Of a stretch of DNA of 64,000 nucleotides, positions 37,378 to 46,460 are shown piece after piece (the first letter of the stretch is position 1; every line of letters begins with the position of its first letter). Position numbers and translations under genes: made by a program. The stretch is taken from positions 434,001-498,000 of the forward strand of contig NZ_QCYJ01000005.1 in NCBI RefSeq assembly GCF_003123685.1. The letters run 5' to 3'. Below the pieces are notes generated by a model, which ran no database searches, had not been told where the DNA came from, and saw nothing but the letters and a program-made list of their open reading frames with translations. This DNA is from Nocardia aurea (lineage in GTDB: Bacteria; Actinomycetota; Actinomycetes; Mycobacteriales; Mycobacteriaceae).

Positions 37378-37615
37378 GCCTCTCTCGAGTCGAAGGGGAC
37401 ATCGAGTCTTCGGCGTCGGGGGCTTCGCGGATGGGTACGGACTCGCGACAGCCCGATCGACGTCGATCCGACATCGCCGACGCGGTGCGACGCGCCGGAA
37501 AAACTCGGCTACCAGGCGTTTTGGTTTCCCGAGATGGTGACCGTTCGGCTATATTCCTGCGCGCCGCCCGATGCGGTGAGATCTCGCCGAACCCCACCAC
37601 TACGAGAGGGTGACG

Positions 37616-37711
37616 ATGAACTCCGCTGTTCTGGATATTCTGACGACAATCGCTTGGTCACTGTTGACCGGCCAATGTGTCGGCATGCCGTTCCCCGGCC
37701 CCTTCAGCTGA
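37616..37711 (+). CDS. 31-residue small peptide
   Basis: A tiny ORF with GAGAGGG ahead of its ATG, reading MNSAVLDILTTIAWSLLTGQ and ending CVGMPFPGPFS. The middle is a hydrophobic helix with one Cys and Pro/Gly-rich end. It lies in the spacer between the divergent exported-protein gene and the dnaB end. No family is known to me. Confidence 0.4.
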   Translation: MNSAVLDILTTIAWSLLTGQCVGMPFPGPFS

Positions 37712-37793
37712 TCTCGCCCGCCGACCGGTCCGTACTCGCAACGATGCCGACGGCTTCCAGTGTCGATCGGCTTGGAAAGAAGAGGAACAACGC

Positions 37794-40451
37794 CTACCCG
37801 CGCGCCATGTCGACGAAGCGCGACAAATGCAATTGGTGGGCGACGGTGATCGTGGCGGTCGGGCCGTTACGGTGTTTGCCGACAATGAGATCCGCCTCGC
37901 CGCCGCGCGGGTCGTCGCGTTCGAACGCGTCCGGCCGGTGCAGCAGGATGACCATATCGGCATCCTGTTCCAGCGAATTGTGGACCGCGATGCCCTGCGC
38001 GATGAAGTTGTGCGTTCCCGGAACCGTTCCGTCGTAGACGTCCTGCTCGCCCAGACCGGTGATCTCAACGATCTGATCCCAGAAAACGTCGTTGGTGGCC
38101 AACATCTCGATATCGGCGTCATCGAGGACCGCCGCGACCCGCGCCAGCCGGGCGCGGCTGGGAGAGTGCTTCCACATGGTGGAGCCGCAGAAGCGCGAGC
38201 CCATAGCGGCCGAGAATTGGCGATGCGTCATATTCTTGTCGGCGAGCAAACTGCGAACACTCGACCAGACCTCTTTGGGGACGGTGTCGACATTGGTGTT
38301 GGACGCCATCGTTTCCAACTCGGCGAGTGCGACCGCGGCCGACTTGCCTCGCGCGCCGCTCACTCCGATATCGCGGAGGAAGACGGTCTGATTCTCGGCG
38401 CCGTCGATGGTGAGATGCCAGCAATCACGGTAACCCGCCTTCGGAACCCGCTTGATACGGCTGTGCACACCGAGTCGTAAGAGCAATTGGGCGACATCAT
38501 CGATGAGTCGGCGGCTGGTCGACGCGTAGTAGATCCGGGCCTGATTACCCTTCGTGTCCCATCGGACAGAACCATCGGTCGCCCAGAGATGTTGCAGGAA
38601 CAACGCGACCTGATCGTTCGGAAGTGCGAAAACCGCCTGCGGAACGAACTTGTCGTAACTGCGGAGCCCGAACAGCCCGAGCCCGTCGAGCCATTCGGCA
38701 ATGGGGTTGCGTCTACCGCGAGCGAGTCGATACGGCGCGGGCAACCGCAATGTGGTGACACGCGCGGCCGCGTACTCGTCACGTATCGCCGTGATACCGA
38801 AATGCTGTGCCGCCGTGGTCACCACCGCGAGATTCTCTTCATCGATGCTGGCGTAGCGGACCGGTTGGCGCGCGACACACGAACCGTCGCCGATCATGTG
38901 CGCCAACACGATAATCTCCGCGGACGCCATGCGTTTCGTCTGTGACGGTTCCGGTATGTGACGAGGTATGGCGAGCCGGTCGTCGACAGCCAGTTTCGCC
39001 AGCGGAATCCAGCCGTCGACGGTCAGGAACGGATGGTTGCCGGTGGCTTCGATTACCCGACCCGAAGCCAGTCGCAGCCGAAACACTTCCTTACGGCCAC
39101 TGGGGAAAACTTTCACCATCGGCCGCGCGACCATCCGCATGCGTTCGTCCAGCGACCACACGAGTGGTTGCTCGCCGCTGCTCATCAGTTCGCCGAGCGT
39201 CGTCTCACCGCCGGTATCGGCGCGCAGAATCCGCGTCGACGCCGGAAGGCAACCCGACTCACGCAGGTCGGAGACCATAGGGCGTTTGTCGGTGCGCTGT
39301 TCGGGACCACGATTCAGCTGACTGATCGCGATAACGGGAACCTCGAGTTCCTTGGCGAGCAGTTTCAGATTTCGCGAGAAATCGGAGACTTCCTGCTGCC
39401 GTGATTCGACTTTCTTGCCCGAGGTCATCAGCTGGAGGTAGTCCACCACAACGAGTTTCAGGTCGTGGCGCTGTTTGAGCCGCCGCGCCTTGGCGCGAAT
39501 CTCCATCATGGTGAGGTTCGGTGAATCGTCGACGAACAGCGGCGCCTCGCTGATCTCACTCATTCGCCGCGCCAGCTTCGTCCAGTCGTCGTCGCTCATC
39601 CGCCCCGAACGCATATCGCCGAGTTTGATCTTCGCCTCCGCCGACAGCAGCCGCATGACGATTTCGGTGCGACTCATCTCCAGCGAGAAGATGACACTCG
39701 GCAAACCGTGTTTGATCGAGCAACTCCGCATGAAATCCATTCCCAGCGTGGATTTCCCGACGCCGGGACGGGCGGCGACGATGATCATCTGGCCGGGGTG
39801 CAGGCCGTTGGTGAGTTCGTCGAGTTCGGTGAAGCCGGTGGGGACGCCGAGGGAGATGCCGCCGCGGGAGGCGATGGAATCGATTTCGTCCATCGTCGGC
39901 TGGAGGAGATCCTCCAGTGGCATGAAATCTTCGGTGGTGCGGCGTTCGGTGACCTCGTAGACCTCGGCCTGGGCGCGGTCGACGACTTCGGCGATGTCCT
40001 GGCCGTCGGCTCCCGCGTAGCCGTACTGGACGATGCGGGTGCCCGCTTCGACGAGGCGGCGCAGGATGGCCTTCTCAGCGACGATCTCGGCGTAGTAGCC
40101 GGCGTTGGCGGCGGTGGGGACGGTCTGGGTCAGGGTGACCAGGTAGGACGGGCCACCGATGCGTTTGAGCTCGCCTTTGCGGTCCAGGCCGGCGGAGACG
40201 GTGACGGGATCGGCGGGTTCGCCGCGTCCGTACAGATCGAGGATCGTGTCGTAGACGGCCTGGTGCGCGGGGCGGTAGAAATCGCCGGGGCGCAGCACTT
40301 CGATGACGTCGGCGATCGCGTCCTTGCTGAGCAGCATTCCGCCGAGTACCGACTGTTCGGCGGCCATGTCGTGAGGTGGCTGCCGTCCGAAATCCTCGCC
40401 GGGAGGTTCGGGCGGGTAATTCGTGTGCCCTCGATCGTCGGTGGCTGTCAC
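37794..40451 (-). CDS. dnaB: Replicative DNA helicase DnaB containing an intein
   Basis: The precursor is 885 residues, of which ~425 are an intein and ~460 form DnaB. The N-terminal domain has DMAAEQSVLGGMLLSKDAIA; the RecA-like core has Walker A AARPGVGKST and VVVDYLQLM (Walker B), with the intein inserted after SDLRESG and before SLEQDADMVILLH. Spliced, it unwinds DNA at the fork. Homology to M. tuberculosis DnaB indicates a GTG start at 40449-40451 (TATDDRGHTN); an in-frame GTG nine codons upstream is a longer option. It lies downstream of rplI, as in mycobacteria. Confidence 0.95.
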   Translation of the reverse strand: MTATDDRGHTNYPPEPPGEDFGRQPPHDMAAEQSVLGGMLLSKDAIADVIEVLRPGDFYRPAHQAVYDTILDLYGRGEPADPVTVSAGLDRKGELKRIGGPSYLVTLTQTVPTAANAGYYAEIVAEKAILRRLVEAGTRIVQYGYAGADGQDIAEVVDRAQAEVYEVTERRTTEDFMPLEDLLQPTMDEIDSIASRGGISLGVPTGFTELDELTNGLHPGQMIIVAARPGVGKSTLGMDFMRSCSIKHGLPSVIFSLEMSRTEIVMRLLSAEAKIKLGDMRSGRMSDDDWTKLARRMSEISEAPLFVDDSPNLTMMEIRAKARRLKQRHDLKLVVVDYLQLMTSGKKVESRQQEVSDFSRNLKLLAKELEVPVIAISQLNRGPEQRTDKRPMVSDLRESGCLPASTRILRADTGGETTLGELMSSGEQPLVWSLDERMRMVARPMVKVFPSGRKEVFRLRLASGRVIEATGNHPFLTVDGWIPLAKLAVDDRLAIPRHIPEPSQTKRMASAEIIVLAHMIGDGSCVARQPVRYASIDEENLAVVTTAAQHFGITAIRDEYAAARVTTLRLPAPYRLARGRRNPIAEWLDGLGLFGLRSYDKFVPQAVFALPNDQVALFLQHLWATDGSVRWDTKGNQARIYYASTSRRLIDDVAQLLLRLGVHSRIKRVPKAGYRDCWHLTIDGAENQTVFLRDIGVSGARGKSAAVALAELETMASNTNVDTVPKEVWSSVRSLLADKNMTHRQFSAAMGSRFCGSTMWKHSPSRARLARVAAVLDDADIEMLATNDVFWDQIVEITGLGEQDVYDGTVPGTHNFIAQGIAVHNSLEQDADMVILLHRPDAFERDDPRGGEADLIVGKHRNGPTATITVAHQLHLSRFVDMARG
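37977..39251 (-). mobile_element. DnaB intein with LAGLIDADG homing endonuclease
   Basis: The element starts with Cys (after RESG, in CLPASTRILRADTGGETTLG), has block B GNHPFLTVDGW, LAGLIDADG-type motifs IVLAHMIGDGS and FLQHLWATDGS (both Asp present), block F, and ends with GTHNFIAQGIAVHN before the extein Ser. Length is 425 residues. The insertion point and most blocks match the intein of M. tuberculosis DnaB. Splice residues (Cys1, His-Asn at the end, Ser+1) are all intact, so splicing should work. Confidence 0.92.
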
Positions 40452-41110
40452 GAGACTCGACCGTCCTCTCTGCCCCACGATCGGGTGCCACGCTATCGGT
40501 ACTCGTTCTACTCCCGGGTACCGACAAGTTCGTCGTCGGGGGGTCGCCGTATCGGTGCCGACAGCGGTTCTACCTGCGGTCCAGCAAACTGATCCGATGG
40601 TGGCCTCGCGGCGATTCGTTCACGACGATGCGATGAACCTAGGCCACGCGCGAGCGGCTGCCAAGCCGGGTTGTGTACACATCTGTGGATAACTTGGGGA
40701 CTGTTCACCCAGCGTTGTGCACCTCCTGTGGACAACTTGGGGAAAACCCAGGTCACCCGACCTAAAGGTGCTGATAGGTATTGGTTTCGCGGTTCATCCG
40801 GGTGTGGATCAATGATGCTGCGGCGTGTCGGTGAAGTTGAACAGCCGGGCGTGTTGAGTTAACGGCTCGTGTACAAGTTATGAGCTGTATCACATTACGA
40901 TCGGTTGGTTTCTCCAGTAATCCACAGGCTGAATAACCGGTGGTAGAGCCGGTGCCAACATCGAGTCCATGTGGTCCAGCGCACAGCGGGTCAACAATGG
41001 CAAATATTCCGCTAATAACATGGTGCGCATACCGAAGACCACCCCCGTGCGAACACGGGAGTGGCCTTTCACCGAATATGGTGCGAATCACCCGAAGGTG
41101 ACACCGGAGA
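40452..41110. other. Intergenic region between rplI and dnaB with DnaA-box cluster
   Basis: No gene seen over ~660 bases. It holds several DnaA-box-like 9-mers: TTGTGTACA (40671), TGTGGATAA (40684; reverse complement of TTATCCACA), TTGTGCACC (40715), TGTGGACAA (40727; reverse complement of TTGTCCACA) and TAATCCACA (40918). The 18-base segment CTGTGGAYAACTTGGGGA occurs twice (40683 and 40726). The dnaB promoter should be here. Confidence 0.7.
41041..41062 (-). terminator. Weak hairpin after rplI
   Basis: Stem CCCGTG / CACGGG with a 4-base loop and a little further pairing, ~50 bases beyond the rplI stop. Confidence 0.4.
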
Positions 41111-41563
41111 TCAGTTGGCCGCGACCTCGAGGTCGAACTTGGCCGCGACATCGGGATGCAGGTGCACCACGATGCCGTGCTTGCCGGTGCTCTTGATATG
41201 CGACTTCGGCAGCTCGATGCTGCGCTTGTCGATAACCGGACCACCGGCGGACTTGATGGCCGCGGCCACATCGGCCTGGGTCACCGAGCCGAACAGCTTG
41301 CCGGTGCCCGCGGTCTTCACGCTCAGCGAGACCGACTCCAGGCCCTCGATGGCCTGCTTCAGCTCGTTGGCGTGATCCAGGTCGCGCACCTTGCGCGCGT
41401 CCTGGGCACGGCGGATGCCCTCGACCTGCTTCTGGGCACCACGGCTGGCGACGATGGCCAGGCCGCGGGGCAGCAGGTAGTTACGGCCGTAGCCGTCCTT
41501 CACCTCGACGCTGTCGCCGGGCGCGCCGAGGTTGTCGACATCAGCAGTCAGAATCAGCTTCAT
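41111..41563 (-). CDS. rplI: 50S ribosomal protein bL9
   Basis: A 150-residue protein with the classic bL9 N-terminus [20 protein letters not shown] and [17 protein letters not shown], a long connecting helix (about residues 41-80), and the C-terminal domain ending [17 protein letters not shown]. It binds 23S rRNA. A GGGAGA site precedes the ATG. It is the last gene of the rpsF-ssb-rpsR-rplI operon. Confidence 0.98.
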   Translation of the reverse strand: MKLILTADVDNLGAPGDSVEVKDGYGRNYLLPRGLAIVASRGAQKQVEGIRRAQDARKVRDLDHANELKQAIEGLESVSLSVKTAGTGKLFGSVTQADVAAAIKSAGGPVIDKRSIELPKSHIKSTGKHGIVVHLHPDVAAKFDLEVAAN

Positions 41564-41580
41564 TTTGCGTGTCTCCCTTC

Positions 41581-41832
41581 TCAGCGAGCCGTCGACACGT
41601 AAGGCAGCAGGGCCACCTCACGGGAGTTCTTCACGGCAACGGCGATATCGCGCTGGTGCTGAACGCAATTGCCGGTGACACGGCGGGCGCGGATCTTGCC
41701 CCGGTCGCTGACGTACTTGCGCAGCAGCGTCGTGTCCTTGTAATCGATCGAAACGGTACCGGACTTGGCTTCCTTGCAGAAAGCGCAGGCCTTCTTCTTC
41801 AGTACCTTTTCGCGCGCGGGCGCTTTAGGCAT
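41581..41832 (-). CDS. rpsR: 30S ribosomal protein bS18 (zinc-binding form)
   Basis: An 83-residue protein with ARVTGNC-type core ([19 protein letters not shown]) and [10 protein letters not shown] end. Two CxxC-like groups, CAFC (residues ~16-19) and NCVQHQ, mark the zinc-ribbon (C+) form. Many actinobacteria also carry a zinc-free copy induced in zinc starvation; none is in this window. It pairs with bS6 in the small subunit. Confidence 0.98.
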   Translation of the reverse strand: MPKAPAREKVLKKKACAFCKEAKSGTVSIDYKDTTLLRKYVSDRGKIRARRVTGNCVQHQRDIAVAVKNSREVALLPYVSTAR

Positions 41833-41923
41833 GGTCTATTACTCCGTAATCATTGATGGTCCGTCTCGGTCGCGCGTACCTTCGCAGGTCGTCGCGGCCG
41901 AGCCGGTCCGATGAGAGCCGTTG

Positions 41924-42478
41924 TCAGAACGGCGGTTCGTCGTCTACGCGGCCGCCCCCGAAGGAGGAGCCTGCTGTGGGCGCGTTGCTCCACGGGTCGT
42001 CCTCGGCACCGCCGGAACGACCGCCACCACCGCCGGAGGAGGAGGCGTTGAAATTACCGCCGCCACCGCCGCCGCTGCCGGAACCGAATCCACCGCCGCC
42101 GCCACCGCCACCGCGATTGGCCTTGTTGACCTTCGCGGTCGCGTAGCGCAGCGAGGGACCGACCTCGTCGACCTCGAGTTCCACGACCGTGCGCTTCTCA
42201 CCCTCGCGGGTTTCGTAGGAGCGCTGCTTGAGCCGTCCGCTCACGATGACGCGAGCGCCTCGGGTCAAGCTCTCGGCGACATTTTCCGCAGCTTCGCGCC
42301 AGATGTTGCAGCGCAAGAAGAGCGCTTCGCCGTCTTTCCATTCATTCGAATTACGGTCGAACACACGGGGAGTCGATGCGACGGTGAAATTCGCCACCGC
42401 CGCGCCCGCGGGCGTGAATCGAAGCTCGGGGTCAGCCGTCAGATTTCCGATGACGGTGATGACCGTGTCGCCTGCCAT
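41924..42478 (-). CDS. ssb: Single-stranded DNA-binding protein
   Basis: A 184-residue SSB. The OB fold occupies residues ~1-115 ([20 protein letters not shown] ... [20 protein letters not shown]); then a Gly-rich linker of Ser/Gly/Asn runs, and the acidic C-terminal tip DDEPPF that recruits partner proteins is intact. It lies between rpsF and rpsR, as in most bacteria. Confidence 0.98.
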   Translation of the reverse strand: MAGDTVITVIGNLTADPELRFTPAGAAVANFTVASTPRVFDRNSNEWKDGEALFLRCNIWREAAENVAESLTRGARVIVSGRLKQRSYETREGEKRTVVELEVDEVGPSLRYATAKVNKANRGGGGGGGGFGSGSGGGGGGNFNASSSGGGGGRSGGAEDDPWSNAPTAGSSFGGGRVDDEPPF

Positions 42479-42571
42479 GTGGTTCCTCCTGCTCGGTGTG
42501 CAGTTCGCCCTACACTCGCTTGTCGCGCTAGAGCCTAGAGATAGGCACCGACGCTGACGAGTGCTGGAGAA

Positions 42572-42859
42572 CTACTTGTCGTGGCGCAGGACCTTGGTAC
42601 GCAGCACCGACTCGTTCAGACCCAGCTGGCGGTCGAGTTCGTTCACCGTGGCGGGGGTCGCTGTCAGATCGACCACCGCGTAGATGCCCTCGGCCTGCTT
42701 GCGGATCTCGTAGGCGAGCCGGCGGCGGCCCCAGATGTCGACCTTGTCGACTTTGCCGCCTTCGGTCTTGACGACGCTCAGCATGTTGTCCAGCGACGGA
42801 CCAACAGTGCGCTCGTCCAGGCTCGGGTCGAGGATAACCATCACTTCGTAATGACGCAC
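42572..42859 (-). CDS. rpsF: 30S ribosomal protein bS6
   Basis: A 95-residue bS6: [40 protein letters not shown] and the end [15 protein letters not shown]. It starts at GTG (42857-42859), with a strong AGGAGGTGAT site. It is the first gene of the rpsF-ssb-rpsR-rplI operon, which M. tuberculosis shares. Confidence 0.98.
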   Translation of the reverse strand: MRHYEVMVILDPSLDERTVGPSLDNMLSVVKTEGGKVDKVDIWGRRRLAYEIRKQAEGIYAVVDLTATPATVNELDRQLGLNESVLRTKVLRHDK

Positions 42860-42890
42860 GGACCAATCACCTCCTGTGGACTAGGAAACG

Positions 42891-42909
42891 GCCACGGACG
42901 GTCCGTGGC
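42891..42909 (-). promoter_or_regulatory. Palindrome in the rpsF 5' leader
   Basis: A 19-base near-perfect palindrome GCCACGGACGGTCCGTGGC, ~32 bases before the rpsF start. In the transcript the loop region contains ACCG. A second short hairpin, GTTGC/GCAAC, lies just upstream (about 42919-42932). bS6-bS18 complexes are known to bind leader hairpins with exposed CCG in some bacteria, so autoregulation is a reasonable guess. Confidence 0.4.
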
Positions 42910-42993
42910 AGGAGGGTCGTTGCGTCAGCAACCCGACAAGGCTACATGACCAGGCCCTGACCTCTGAAATTCGCCCTCATCTAGGGTGGATTC

Positions 42994-44376
42994 ATGTCGA
43001 CCGGACCCGCCGCCAGCGATCTGTTCGCCGGCCGGGTGGCACGCCGCACCGCATTGGCGATCGCGGTCCTGCTGCTGTGCGGGCTCACGCTGGCGCTGGG
43101 TTACGCGAACAAGGCGCGCTGCGCCACGGGGCCGATCGACGAATCCGGGCGCAGCACGATCTTCGACACGATCAAGGATTCGGATGTCTGCTATTCCGAT
43201 ATCCAGTTGCTGTGGCTCGGTCGCGATATCGACCTGCATGTCTTCCCGTATATCGACGGCGGGATCACCGACGACGGCACTCTGGTCGGCGGCGCGGTCG
43301 AATATCCGGTGCTCAGCGGCACGATGATGTGGCTCGGCGCGCTCGGGGCCGATGACGACGCGGAATTCCTGCGGTACACGGCGCTGATCCTGGTGCCGTT
43401 CGCCCTGCTCACCGCGTGGCTGCTCTTCCGGCTGGCGGGCCGGGCCGCGCTGTTGTGGGCGGCCGGTCCGCCGCTGGTGCTCTATGCCTTCCACAACTGG
43501 GAACTGCCCGTCGTGTGCACCGCGGTGGGCGCGGTCTACGTGATGATCTGTTGGCAGCGGATATCGCTGCGGACCAGGGCGGTGCTGGCCGCGGTGCTGC
43601 TCGGGCTCGGTTTCTGTCTCAAGTTGTATCCGGGCATCTTCGTGCTGCCGCTGATGGCCTACGTCATGACCCACGGTGACGAGCGGGACGAGGGACGCGG
43701 TCTCGACGTGCGCGGAGCGCTGCTGACCGCGGCCGCGGCCGTCGGCACCGTGGTCGTGGTCAATCTGCCGTTCGCGCTGGCGGGATACGAGGGCTGGCGC
43801 GCCTCGATCACCTTCCAGCAGATGCGTCAGGCCGATATCACCACCAACTCGCTCTGGTACTGGGGTCTGCGCCGGTTGTACGGCGACAACGCCGACAGCG
43901 AATCCTCGTTCCAGCACACGGTGTCGATCGCCTCGCCCGCCCTGGTGATCGGATCCTTCGCGCTGGCCATGTGGCTCGGCAAGCGGCGGTACGCGGCCAT
44001 CGGAGTCTTCCCCTGGGTGGGGGTCAGCGGCGCGATGCTGTGCGGATTCCTGCTCTTCCACAAGGTGCACTCGCCGCAGTACACGTTGTGGCTGATCCCG
44101 TTCCTGGTACTGCTCGAAGTGCCGTGGTCGCTGATCGGCTGCTACCTGGTCGCCGACGCGGCGATCGGCGTCGGCGTGTTCCGGTACTTCTACGCGATCA
44201 CCTCGGGCGGTTCGGTCGAGATGACCGAGAACGTCGTGCAGTTCGGCGTGTGGGGTCGCGCGATCCTGCTGGTGCCGTTGTATTTCCTGTTCGTCCGGGC
44301 GGGTATGCGCGGTATCCGGCCCGCGCCGAGCGCGTTGCCGCGCAGCGCGTCCGGTGCACTGGTGCCCGCCGGTTAG
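42994..44376 (+). CDS. GT87-family (DUF2029) membrane glycosyltransferase
   Basis: A 460-residue polytopic membrane protein with ~10-12 helices. It shares with the Rv0051-like protein at 61750 the order: first helix, a Cys-rich outer loop (CYSDIQLLW), the block VEYPVLSGTMMW, LGLGFCLKLYPGIFVLPL and the late VHSPQYTLWLIPFLVLL. The GT87 family uses polyprenyl-phosphate mannose to extend envelope glycans such as lipoarabinomannan. An AGGGTGGA site precedes the ATG. It is divergent from rpsF, with a hairpin after its stop. Confidence 0.85.
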   Translation: MSTGPAASDLFAGRVARRTALAIAVLLLCGLTLALGYANKARCATGPIDESGRSTIFDTIKDSDVCYSDIQLLWLGRDIDLHVFPYIDGGITDDGTLVGGAVEYPVLSGTMMWLGALGADDDAEFLRYTALILVPFALLTAWLLFRLAGRAALLWAAGPPLVLYAFHNWELPVVCTAVGAVYVMICWQRISLRTRAVLAAVLLGLGFCLKLYPGIFVLPLMAYVMTHGDERDEGRGLDVRGALLTAAAAVGTVVVVNLPFALAGYEGWRASITFQQMRQADITTNSLWYWGLRRLYGDNADSESSFQHTVSIASPALVIGSFALAMWLGKRRYAAIGVFPWVGVSGAMLCGFLLFHKVHSPQYTLWLIPFLVLLEVPWSLIGCYLVADAAIGVGVFRYFYAITSGGSVEMTENVVQFGVWGRAILLVPLYFLFVRAGMRGIRPAPSALPRSASGALVPAG

Positions 44377-44382
44377 TCGAAC

Positions 44383-44405
44383 CCCACGCCGCGCGTCGGC
44401 GTGGG
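44383..44405. terminator. Bidirectional hairpin
   Basis: A 9-base stem CCCACGCCG / CGGCGTGGG with a 5-base loop, between the convergent GT87 and TerA/TerD-like genes. Confidence 0.75.
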
Positions 44406-44437
44406 ATCGATTGCGGCGGAGGCGATCCGGGGCCTGG

Positions 44438-45082
44438 CTACTTGGTCGTGCTGTGCCAGCGCATACCCCAGCCGTACGCCTCGTCGATATGACGCTGGGT
44501 CCCGTTGATGTAGTTCACTTCCCGATTCACGACGATTCCCGATCCCCGGTTCTCCAGCAGCGCGACGGCGCAGCAGCGCGCTCCCCTCGAGGGCGAATCG
44601 AGTGCCATCTCCACCCGCGGTCCCTCGGTCGGGAACAGCGTCACCACCGCGTCGGCGGCGGCCCAGTTCGGCACGCCGTCGTAGATGAACGCGAAGATCA
44701 GGATGCGCCGGAACAATTCGGGCCGGGTGAGATCGATGTGCAGGGTCTCGCCGCCGCCATCGCCACCGCCGCCATCGTCGCCATTGACGCCGCCGCCGGT
44801 GCGATCGTCGCCGTCGAGCCGGATGTACGGTGCGTCGTCGATGGATCCGAAGTTGTTCCCGACGGCCTGCACGACACCCTTGTCACCGTCGGACAACTCG
44901 TAGAGGCACCCGAGGTCGAGATCGACCGGCTTGGCTCGGCGTAACAATCCGCGCGGACGACTGGACCATCTCAGGTGCGCTCGCATCACGCCTTGTCGCG
45001 CACCGGGTTCGGTGAGATTGACACTCGGTGTCGCCTTGGACAGTGTCACAGTCGCCATGTCGACGTCGCCGGGATGGGTCAT
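44438..45082 (-). CDS. TerD-family protein (TerA-like)
   Basis: A 214-residue TerD-fold protein. The start MATVTLSKATPSVNLTEPGA mimics TerD, then VDLDLGCLYELSDGDKGVVQ and DDAPYIRLDGDDRTGGG, with a Gly/Asp-rich insert and then ETLHIDLTRPELFRRILIFA. The family binds calcium and underlies tellurium and oxidative stress resistance. The Gly/Asp run may be a second metal loop. The first Met (45082) has GAGGGGGC upstream; an internal Met 8 residues on is an alternative. It is minus-strand with the DUF475 and TerD genes. Confidence 0.85.
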   Translation of the reverse strand: MTHPGDVDMATVTLSKATPSVNLTEPGARQGVMRAHLRWSSRPRGLLRRAKPVDLDLGCLYELSDGDKGVVQAVGNNFGSIDDAPYIRLDGDDRTGGGVNGDDGGGGDGGGETLHIDLTRPELFRRILIFAFIYDGVPNWAAADAVVTLFPTEGPRVEMALDSPSRGARCCAVALLENRGSGIVVNREVNYINGTQRHIDEAYGWGMRWHSTTK

Positions 45083-45120
45083 CGGCGGGTGTGCCCCCTC
45101 GTGAATGCGGCAGAAAGAAA

Positions 45121-45160
45121 GGTGGCAGCGGATCCGTCCTGAGACGGGGCCGCTGCCACC
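45121..45160 (-). terminator. Terminator after the DUF475 gene
   Basis: Stem GGTGGCAGCGG / CCGCTGCCACC (11 bases) with an 18-base loop, 27 bases beyond the minus-strand stop. Confidence 0.7.
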
Positions 45161-45186
45161 GGAATTCGTCGGCTGCTTGCCGGGGG

Positions 45187-46311
45187 TCAGCCTACCGGCG
45201 TGACCGAACGTTCTTTCTCGACTTCGTCCGGATCGCCTTCGCGACGGTTGCGGATGATGCTGGTGATGAACGCCGCGCCGATGAACGCGACACCGACCAG
45301 GCCGGTGATGATCTCGTCGATGTGCACGCCGATCGAGACCAGCAGGATCACCGCGAGCGCGCCGATCGCCCAGTGCGCGCCGTGCTCGAGATAGACGTAC
45401 TCCGAGAGCGTGCCCTTGCGCACCAGGTAGACCGTGATCGATCGGACGAACATCGCACCGATCAGACCCAGGCCCAGGGCGATGATGATCGGGTCGGAGG
45501 TGATGGCGAAGGCGCCGATCACGCCGTCGAAGGAGAACGACGCGTCGAGGACTTCCAGGTAGAGGAACAGGAAGAAGCCCGCTTTACCGGTGGCCTTGAC
45601 CAACTCCGAAGGCCCGCCGCTCGGGTTCTCCAGATCCTCGGTGTGGAACATCGAACCCAGGCCGTCCACCGCGATGTAGGTGATCATGCCGAGCAGGCCC
45701 GACAGCAGGACGGTGGCTCGGTCCTCGTCGTGGGCGACGAGCTCCGCGATCAGCACCAGGCCGATGCCCGAGACGACAACGGAGGCCATATCCAGTTTGC
45801 CCGCCTTGGCCAGTGGCTTCTCGAGCCAGCTCAGCCAGGTGATGTCGCGCTCCTCGAAGATGAAGTTGAGGAACAGCAGGGCCAGGAACATGCCGCCGAA
45901 CGCCGCGATCTGCGGATGCGCGTCGGTCAGCAGGGTTTCGTAGCTGGGGCTGCCGTCGGGGAAGGTGGCAGCGTCATCGGGCGGCGGGTTGAGTGCCAGG
46001 TCGAAGGCCTCGACCGGGTTGAGTCCGGCGGTGATCCACACGATCGCCAGCGGAAACACCAGGCGCATACCGAAAACGGCGATGACGACGCCGATGGTGA
46101 GGAAGATCTTCTGCCAGAATTCGCTCATCCGTTCCAGGACGGTGGCGTTGATGACAGCGTTGTCGAACGACAGCGACACTTCGAGGATGCCGAGGATCGC
46201 ACAGAGCACCAGGGCCTCTGGGCCGCCGTACAGCAGCGCCACGACGAGCGACACCACCGTGACGACGCCGGAGAGGCCGAAAATACGCAGGACCACGCGG
46301 GGACCTTTCAT
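45187..46311 (-). CDS. DUF475 / TerC-like integral membrane protein
   Basis: A ~374-residue membrane protein with ~9 helices. Two internally related motifs, ILEVSLSFDNAVINATVL and FLYLEVLDASFSFDGVIGAF, each with acidic residues next to helix starts, are the hallmark of TerC/DUF475 proteins. These pass metal ions and work with TerD. The ATG at 46309-46311 (KGPRVVLRIFG) is preferred because the longer extension to 46413 runs into the preceding hairpin; no strong ribosome site is seen for either. It lies between the two TerD-type genes. Confidence 0.85.
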   Translation of the reverse strand: MKGPRVVLRIFGLSGVVTVVSLVVALLYGGPEALVLCAILGILEVSLSFDNAVINATVLERMSEFWQKIFLTIGVVIAVFGMRLVFPLAIVWITAGLNPVEAFDLALNPPPDDAATFPDGSPSYETLLTDAHPQIAAFGGMFLALLFLNFIFEERDITWLSWLEKPLAKAGKLDMASVVVSGIGLVLIAELVAHDEDRATVLLSGLLGMITYIAVDGLGSMFHTEDLENPSGGPSELVKATGKAGFFLFLYLEVLDASFSFDGVIGAFAITSDPIIIALGLGLIGAMFVRSITVYLVRKGTLSEYVYLEHGAHWAIGALAVILLVSIGVHIDEIITGLVGVAFIGAAFITSIIRNRREGDPDEVEKERSVTPVG

Positions 46312-46413
46312 TGCTTCGGGAACAGATTCGGCGAGATTGATACCAGCGTGGCCGTTGAACCGCCGTATGTCCAACGATGCGTCCAGGCAGTTCACGGGGG
46401 TCTGGACGCGCAC

Positions 46414-46441
46414 GGAGGGGGCTCGTCACCGAGCCCCCTCC
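46414..46441 (-). terminator. Terminator after terD
   Basis: A perfect 12-base stem GGAGGGGGCTCG / CGAGCCCCCTCC with a 4-base loop, 20 bases after the terD stop. Confidence 0.85.
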
Positions 46442-46460
46442 GCACAGAGATGCGTGTTAC

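Noticed and set aside
40671..40926. Chromosomal replication origin
   Set aside because: Only about five DnaA boxes and no dnaA or dnaN gene alongside; actinobacterial oriC normally has many more boxes between those genes.
46312..46413. Longer N-terminus for the DUF475 protein
   Set aside because: The extension abuts the terD terminator hairpin and lacks a ribosome binding site; the family normally begins near the first membrane helix.
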